10,139 bases of DNA, from positions 1 through 10,139 of the forward strand of contig JBMNSQ010000058.1 in the NCBI GenBank assembly GCA_050945275.1. Direction: 5' to 3'. Below are positions 6,088-10,139 of the stretch, piece after piece. This DNA comes from JAAYWY01 sp050945275 (GTDB taxonomy: Bacteria > Bacillota > DTU030 > DUMP01). Both the position numbers and the translations under genes were made by a program. Under the pieces are notes generated by a model, which saw only the letters and a list, made by a program, of their open reading frames with translations, did not search any database and was not told the origin of the DNA. The first letter of the stretch is position 1; each line of letters opens with the position of its first letter.

Positions 6088-6114
6088 TTCTTTTGCCTAG
6101 TGCTACCAAAAGAA
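6088..6114. repeat. 8-bp perfect inverted repeat
   Basis: TTCTTTTG (6088-6095) and CAAAAGAA (6107-6114) flank an 11-base loop. No U-run follows on either strand, so it is not a standard terminator. It could be an RNA hairpin in the rsmE-mtaB spacer or a protein-binding site. Confidence 0.55.
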
Positions 6115-6134
6115 CATCCAAAAACTTCATGATC

Positions 6135-6157
6135 TAAAAACAACATATTCAGTATGT
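6135..6157 (-). terminator. Weak terminator-like hairpin after rsmE
   Basis: On the minus strand ACATA-CTGAA-TATGT (6157-6143) is followed by TGTTTTTAG, right after the rsmE stop. The stem is only five mostly A-T pairs, so efficiency would be low; the position and U-run are what suggest it. Confidence 0.3.
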
Positions 6158-6158
6158 A

Positions 6159-6902
6159 TCATAGCCTAAGCTCATCAAATTCATAAAAGATGGCACTTAG
6201 CGCCACTAAACCAGCTGTTTCGGTGCGTAGGATCCTCGGCCCTAAGCTCACCGAACGAGCACCATGATCCATAACCATGTTAGCCTCGTCCGTAGTGAAA
6301 CCTCCTTCTGGCCCTATAAGCATTAACAACTTTTTAACCGGCTGGCTCTGGCGTAATTCCTGCAAGGTTTGTTTGAGATCTTGGGCCTGTTCTTCTTCCC
6401 ATAATAAAAGAACGGCATCATAGCCGTCAAAGCAGGCTGCTAGATCACTAAGTAAACATGGAGCTTTTACCGTGGGAACTACCGCTCGGCCACATTGCTT
6501 GGCTGCTTCTTTGGCCACGCGCTGAAAGCGGTCTTCTTTGCGGCGACCAGCGGATAACTTAATCACTGATCGTTCACTCAATAAAGGAATTACGGACCAA
6601 GCACCTATCTCGGTAGCCTTTTGAATTACTAGCTCATTCTTTTCGCCTTTGGCAAGTCCCTGGGCTAAAGTTACCTTCAGTTCCGGCTCTCGCACCGCCG
6701 GCACTTCTTTCATTATTCGGCCCCAAAGCTCGCCCCGACCAGCCATAAGCTCAACCTCATATTCGTGACCTTGTCCATCAAAGACCCGCACTACAGCACC
6801 GCTCTCTAGCCGCAGTACCTTTTTTATATGACGGACTTCTTCCTCACTTAGGTAAACACGATCCTCGTGAAATTGATCTGGTGCGGCAAAGAACCGGTGC
6901 AT
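6159..6902 (-). CDS. rsmE: 16S rRNA (uracil(1498)-N(3))-methyltransferase RsmE
   Basis: A 247-residue SPOUT-class (trefoil-knot) methyltransferase that methylates U1498 of 16S rRNA with SAM. An N-terminal PUA-like domain (MHRFFAAPDQF..., EEVRHIKKVLRLESG, FDGQGHEYEVEL) covers about residues 1-70. The conserved KGEKNELVIQKATEIG (85-100), EAAKQCGR (132-139), GPEGGF (197-202) and SLGPRILRTETA (219-230) form the knot and SAM pocket. Length is typical. ATG 6902 directly abuts the prmA stop codon, with GGGAGG eight bases before it, so translation is probably coupled to prmA. It is the yqeU equivalent. Confidence 0.97.
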   Translation of the reverse strand: MHRFFAAPDQFHEDRVYLSEEEVRHIKKVLRLESGAVVRVFDGQGHEYEVELMAGRGELWGRIMKEVPAVREPELKVTLAQGLAKGEKNELVIQKATEIGAWSVIPLLSERSVIKLSAGRRKEDRFQRVAKEAAKQCGRAVVPTVKAPCLLSDLAACFDGYDAVLLLWEEEQAQDLKQTLQELRQSQPVKKLLMLIGPEGGFTTDEANMVMDHGARSVSLGPRILRTETAGLVALSAIFYEFDELRL

Positions 6903-7835
6903 CTAGTCTTCCTCCCAGATAGCAGCAAAAGCTACCCATTCTTCTTCGCCTGTGATTTCGAGTAATTTAAAACCCTTATCGGTTAGAGCATCCTTTATAT
7001 CTTCAAAATAAGGGTCAATAACCCCACTGCCGATAAACACTCCCTCTGAAGCCATATATGGTGCTAAATCCTCGATTAAATTAAGAAGTACATCAGCCGT
7101 AATATTGGCTACCACTATATTAGCTTGGCCGGTCAGCTCTTCTAATAAATCACCCGGAACAACCGCCACTTTATCGGTTACTTTGTTTCGCTGACAATTC
7201 TCCCATGCGGCTTCCAGGGCTACTGGGTCCACATCCACCGCCACAACCTCGTCTGCTCCCAATTTAGAAGCGGCAATGGCCAAAATTCCGGAGCCCGTCC
7301 CAATATCAAACACCTTAAAGCCGGGCTTAAGATATCGCTCCAACAAAACTAAGGCCATGGTGGTGGTTGGATGATTACCTGTTCCAAAAGCCATTCCGGG
7401 ATCAAGCTCTATTACAATATCATCAGCTTTAGTCTGACACTTTTCCCAAGCCGGTTTAATAACGATCTTGTCGCCTACTCGAAACGGCTTGTAATACGTT
7501 TTCCATGCCGTGGCCCATTCTTCTTCGGCTACTTTTTGCAGCGATATATCCCCGACCACCGACAATAATTTTAGCACCCGGTTAATCTCGTCCTGCACAA
7601 CTTGTAACCTAAGCGGCAACTGATCATTCACGGGTAGATAAGCCTTGGCTGTTACTTGACCATTAGACGGTGGGAATTCCGGTAGCTCTCCCACACCAAA
7701 CTCTTCTGCGTGTACCGGTAAATAGGTCGGGTCCTCAATGACTACACCACCAGCACCAGCTTCGTGCAGAACATTGGCGACCGCCTCCACTGCCTCTTGG
7801 GCCGTTTGGATACTAATCTCCGCCCACTCTTTCAT
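6903..7835 (-). CDS. prmA: Ribosomal protein L11 methyltransferase PrmA
   Basis: A 310-residue class-I SAM-dependent methyltransferase that trimethylates ribosomal protein L11. The N-terminal substrate-recognition domain (MKEWAEISIQTAQEAVEAVANVL..., about 1-90) precedes EEEWATAWKTYYKPFRVG (104-121). The family hallmark DPGMAFGTGNHPTT is at 145-158, the SAM-binding VFDIGTGSGILA at 175-186, and the NIVVANITADVL motif at about 239-250. Length matches the family. ATG 7835 has AGGGAGG seven bases upstream. It lies 25 bp after dnaJ and abuts rsmE, as in B. subtilis (yqeT), and should be part of the dnaK operon transcript. Confidence 0.97.
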   Translation of the reverse strand: MKEWAEISIQTAQEAVEAVANVLHEAGAGGVVIEDPTYLPVHAEEFGVGELPEFPPSNGQVTAKAYLPVNDQLPLRLQVVQDEINRVLKLLSVVGDISLQKVAEEEWATAWKTYYKPFRVGDKIVIKPAWEKCQTKADDIVIELDPGMAFGTGNHPTTTMALVLLERYLKPGFKVFDIGTGSGILAIAASKLGADEVVAVDVDPVALEAAWENCQRNKVTDKVAVVPGDLLEELTGQANIVVANITADVLLNLIEDLAPYMASEGVFIGSGVIDPYFEDIKDALTDKGFKLLEITGEEEWVAFAAIWEED

Positions 7836-7860
7836 TGAGGGCCCTCCCTTCTAAAATCTG

Positions 7861-9003
7861 TTATTTTCCCAACGCATCGCGCACTTTCTTAAAAAACCCT
7901 TTGTCCTCGCGGTCTAGGTTATCGCTTCCGAAAGTTTCCGCTAACTCCTGAATCAGTTGCCGCTGTTTGGTAGTGAGTTTTACCGGAGTACTCACCGCCA
8001 CTGTTACTAATAGGTCTCCGCGACCGTGACCGCGCAAAGGGGGCATTCCTTTGCCTCGAAGACGAAACCGCGTCCCGCCTTGCGTACCTTCAGGAATGGT
8101 CAGCTTGGCCGTTCCTTCCAGCGTAGGTACATCCACTTCTGCCCCTAAAGCAGCTTGGGCAATATTGATGCTTATCTTGGTATACAAATTATCTCGTTGT
8201 CGCTCAAATATCTTGTGGGGTTTAACGGTAATGAACACGTACAGATCACCCGGTGGACCACCACGCACCCCAAGTGCGCCTTCACCGGCTAAGCGCAGGC
8301 GAGCCCCGGTATCCACTCCGGCTGGTACCCGCACTTGAATTCGGCGAACACGGCGCACCCGACCACTACCATCACACTTAGAGCAGGGGTTAGTAATAAT
8401 CTGCCCCCGACCGCCACAACGCAAACAAGCAGTAACATTCACCATGCGGCCAAAAGGCGTCGCTCGTTCCTCTCTGAGTTCACCGGTGCCACCACAAGTG
8501 GGGCAGGTACTAGGGGACGTACCTGGAGCAGTCCCACTACCATCGCAGGTAGCACACCTTTCTTCGCGATACACCTCAATATCCCGCTCAATACCTATAG
8601 CCGCTTCCTCTAAAGTAATGTCTAAATCATAACGTAAATCATCTCCGCGCTCAGGCCCGGCCCGACGACTTCGCCCTGTGCGACCGCCACTGAACATATC
8701 AAAAATATCACCAAAGATGTCAAACCCGAAGTTGCCAAAACCGCCTGCTCCTCCTTGCCCACCGAAGGCCGAAGCATCAAAGGCAGCATGGCCAAACTGG
8801 TCGTACTGTGCTTTTTTTTGGTCGTCACTTAGGACCTCGTAGGCCTCATTAACTTCTTTAAACTTCTCTTCCGCTGTAGGATCACCAGGGTTGACATCGG
8901 GGTGATATTTTCGAGCTAGCTTGCGGTAAGATTTCTTGATTTCCTCTTGGCTAGCCGTGCGCGGCACGCCCAGAACCTCATAATAATCGCGTTTGTCGGC
9001 CAA
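7861..9003 (-). CDS. dnaJ: Chaperone protein DnaJ
   Basis: A complete 380-residue type-I Hsp40 co-chaperone that stimulates DnaK ATPase and delivers substrates. The J domain (about 5-70) has the essential HPD at 34-36. A Gly/Phe-rich linker follows (about 78-108, GGQGGAGGFGNFGFDIFGDIF). Four zinc-binding CxxCxGxG repeats are at 150-157 (CATCDGSG), 167-174 (CPTCGGTG), 193-200 (CLRCGGRG) and 207-214 (CSKCDGSG). The C-terminal substrate-binding domains include IQVRVPAGVDTGARLRLAGEG. The start is TTG at 9003, giving (M)ADKRDYYEVLGV; it is supported by GGGGGGAG six bases upstream, and no ATG is available nearby. It lies 27 bp after dnaK. Heat-shock control by HrcA/CIRCE is expected from the family, but that region is outside the window. 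Confidence 0.98.
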   Translation of the reverse strand: MADKRDYYEVLGVPRTASQEEIKKSYRKLARKYHPDVNPGDPTAEEKFKEVNEAYEVLSDDQKKAQYDQFGHAAFDASAFGGQGGAGGFGNFGFDIFGDIFDMFSGGRTGRSRRAGPERGDDLRYDLDITLEEAAIGIERDIEVYREERCATCDGSGTAPGTSPSTCPTCGGTGELREERATPFGRMVNVTACLRCGGRGQIITNPCSKCDGSGRVRRVRRIQVRVPAGVDTGARLRLAGEGALGVRGGPPGDLYVFITVKPHKIFERQRDNLYTKISINIAQAALGAEVDVPTLEGTAKLTIPEGTQGGTRFRLRGKGMPPLRGHGRGDLLVTVAVSTPVKLTTKQRQLIQELAETFGSDNLDREDKGFFKKVRDALGK

Positions 9004-9030
9004 CCTGATCTCCCCCCGCCTTTATCCCAG

Positions 9031-10139
9031 TTACTTCTTGTCATCTTCCACTTTATAGTCGGCATCCACTACATTATCATCGGACGCGTCCCCTTGCGGC
9101 CCGTCACTTTCGGCCTTTTGCTCCTGCTCCGTCTTGGCATAAAGAGCCGCGCTTACAGTATAAAGTGCTTCGGATAGCTTTTCGCTAGCTTTTTTAATGG
9201 CATCCGTGTCGTTACCTTTCATGGTCTCTTTTAGTTGCTCCACAGCTTCTTGGGCGTCCTTGATCTGGCTAGCATCCACTTTACCTTCGGCGTCTTTAAG
9301 GGTCTTTTGGGCATTATACACTAAAGCATCGGCTTCGTTCTTAGCCTCAATAGCTTTCCGGCGCTTTTCGTCCTCCTCGGCGTGTTGGTCGGCCTGCCGG
9401 CGCATATTTTCAATCTCCTCTTCGCTAAGGCCACTGGATGACTTGATGGTAATGGATTGTTCCTTGCCAGTCCCCAAGTCCTTGGCCGATACATGCACAA
9501 TACCGTTAGCGTCGATGTCAAACGTAACTTCAATTTTCGGTACACCCCGAGGTGCTGACGGAATACCGGTAAGTTCGAACCGGCCTAAGGTTTTGTTATC
9601 GGCAGCCATGGCCCGTTCCCCTTGAAGCACATGAATTTCAACACTGGTTTGGCCATCGGCGGCAGTAGAGAATATCTGGCTCTTAGACGTAGGGATAGTA
9701 GTATTGCGCTCAATAATCCGAGTAAAGACTTCGCCTAAGGTCTCGATTCCTAAAGACAGCGGCGTTACGTCTAACAGAAGTACATCCTTAACCTCTCCAG
9801 CCAAAACCCCAGCCTGAATAGCAGCTCCCATAGCTACGCATTCATCTGGATTAATGCCTTTATCCGGTTCTTTACCGAAGTAGTTCTTGATAGCTTCTTG
9901 CACTGCTGGAATACGAGTCGACCCACCCACTAACAGAATTTTATCTACATCCTTTGGCTCAAGGCCTGCATCAGTTAAAGCCTGACGAGTGGGACCCATA
10001 GTAGCTTCAACTAAATCACGGGTTAGTTCTTCAAACTTGGCCCGGGTCAGACTAGTCTCTAAATGCTTCGGGCCGCTGGCATCGGCCGTGATAAAAGGTA
10101 AGTTAATGGTGGTGTTAAGCAGACTGGAGAGTTCAATCT
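9031..10139 (-). CDS. dnaK: Chaperone protein DnaK (Hsp70), partial (N-terminus beyond the right edge)
   Basis: The frame is open from the right edge to the stop at 9031 and encodes about 369 C-terminal residues; full-length DnaK has about 610, so most of the ATPase domain's first two-thirds is missing. The part seen begins IELSSLLNTTINLPFITADASGPKH, near residue 250. It continues with ILLVGGSTRIPAVQEAI and NPDECVAMGAAIQAG of the ATPase domain, the interdomain linker DVLLLDVTPLSLGIETLG, the beta-sandwich substrate-binding domain (VEIHVLQGERAMAADNKTLG, ITIKSSSGLSEEEI) and the helical lid. The acidic end VVDADYKVEDDKK resembles the usual DnaK C-terminus. It refolds proteins together with DnaJ and GrpE. 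Position ahead of dnaJ fits an hrcA-grpE-dnaK-dnaJ operon. Confidence 0.98.
   Translation of the reverse strand, partial: IELSSLLNTTINLPFITADASGPKHLETSLTRAKFEELTRDLVEATMGPTRQALTDAGLEPKDVDKILLVGGSTRIPAVQEAIKNYFGKEPDKGINPDECVAMGAAIQAGVLAGEVKDVLLLDVTPLSLGIETLGEVFTRIIERNTTIPTSKSQIFSTAADGQTSVEIHVLQGERAMAADNKTLGRFELTGIPSAPRGVPKIEVTFDIDANGIVHVSAKDLGTGKEQSITIKSSSGLSEEEIENMRRQADQHAEEDEKRRKAIEAKNEADALVYNAQKTLKDAEGKVDASQIKDAQEAVEQLKETMKGNDTDAIKKASEKLSEALYTVSAALYAKTEQEQKAESDGPQGDASDDNVVDADYKVEDDKK

Larger units (their letters stand above)
5808..6158. other. 350-bp gene-free gap between mtaB and rsmE
   Basis: No frame has a convincing start plus ribosome binding site or a recognisable product. The part at about 5840-5960 is noticeably GC-rich and stop-poor, with several open frames on both strands. 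It has short perfect hairpins: ACACC/GGTGT (5832-5846) and further G/C-rich ones such as TCGGG-CCGCT-CCCGA and GCCCT-GAA-AGGGC. The part at 6050-6158 is AT-richer and holds an 8-bp direct repeat (CGAATATC twice, six bases apart), an 8-bp inverted repeat and a weak terminator-like hairpin. I see no strong promoter for mtaB in it; TACAGA-16-TATATA (near 5830-5855, minus) is only a poor match. Confidence 0.5.

Noticed and set aside
5940..6146. 68-codon minus-strand frame after rsmE
   Set aside because: It has no ribosome binding site before the ATG, begins within the weak terminator hairpin, and resembles no known protein.
9197..9625. 142-codon plus-strand frame, Ser/Ala-rich
   Set aside because: Antisense to the dnaK lid region; low-complexity complement of charged codons.

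Overview
The window looks like ordinary chromosomal core DNA from a low- to mid-GC, endospore-forming member of the Bacillota. The Clostridia/Peptococcaceae side seems most likely, but that is inferred from gene content and gene order; no 16S or other taxonomic marker is present. All recognisable genes lie on the minus strand, so transcription runs from high to low coordinates. The order is dnaK (5' part outside the window), dnaJ, prmA, rsmE, a 350-bp gene-free gap, mtaB, a HIT-family gene, rpsU, short-form nfeD, floA, an unrecognised membrane-anchored protein, a 577-bp gene-free gap, yqfC, and yqfD (3' part outside the window). This closely follows the Bacillus subtilis dnaK-dnaJ-yqeT-yqeU-yqeV-rpsU-yqeY-yqeZ-yqfA-yqfB-yqfC-yqfD cluster. 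The differences are that yqeY is absent, a HIT gene sits before rpsU, and nfeD is the short form without a protease domain.

Right part (10139 to 6159): dnaK, dnaJ, prmA and rsmE are tightly packed (gaps of 27, 25 and 0 bp) with good ribosome binding sites. They form a chaperone and ribosome-modification operon; prmA methylates protein L11 and rsmE methylates 16S rRNA. dnaJ starts with TTG. The 5808-6158 gap holds no convincing gene. It has a weak AT-rich terminator-like hairpin just after rsmE, an 8-bp inverted repeat, and a GC-rich, stop-poor island with several short hairpins.

Middle part (5807 to 3719): mtaB (tRNA methylthiotransferase), a HIT hydrolase and rpsU (ribosomal protein S21). 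rpsU has its own sigma-A promoter with perfect consensus hexamers (TTGACA-18-TATAAT) starting 3 bp after the HIT stop, and a hairpin terminator after it.

Left part (3692 to 1): short-form nfeD, floA and a small protein overlapping the floA stop form a membrane-microdomain (flotillin) operon ending in a strong bidirectional terminator. A gap with degenerate dispersed-repeat fragments, a 14-bp tandem triplet and a second terminator follows. yqfC and yqfD come last, behind a sequence that closely resembles a mother-cell sigma-E promoter and whose position favours a shorter yqfC start than the longest open frame.

I found no defence system, prophage, transposase, CRISPR array, tRNA or rRNA, and no clear undescribed system. 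The points most worth a second look are the sigma-E-like promoter, the uncharacterised floA-linked protein with its C-terminal motif, and the two gene-free gaps.
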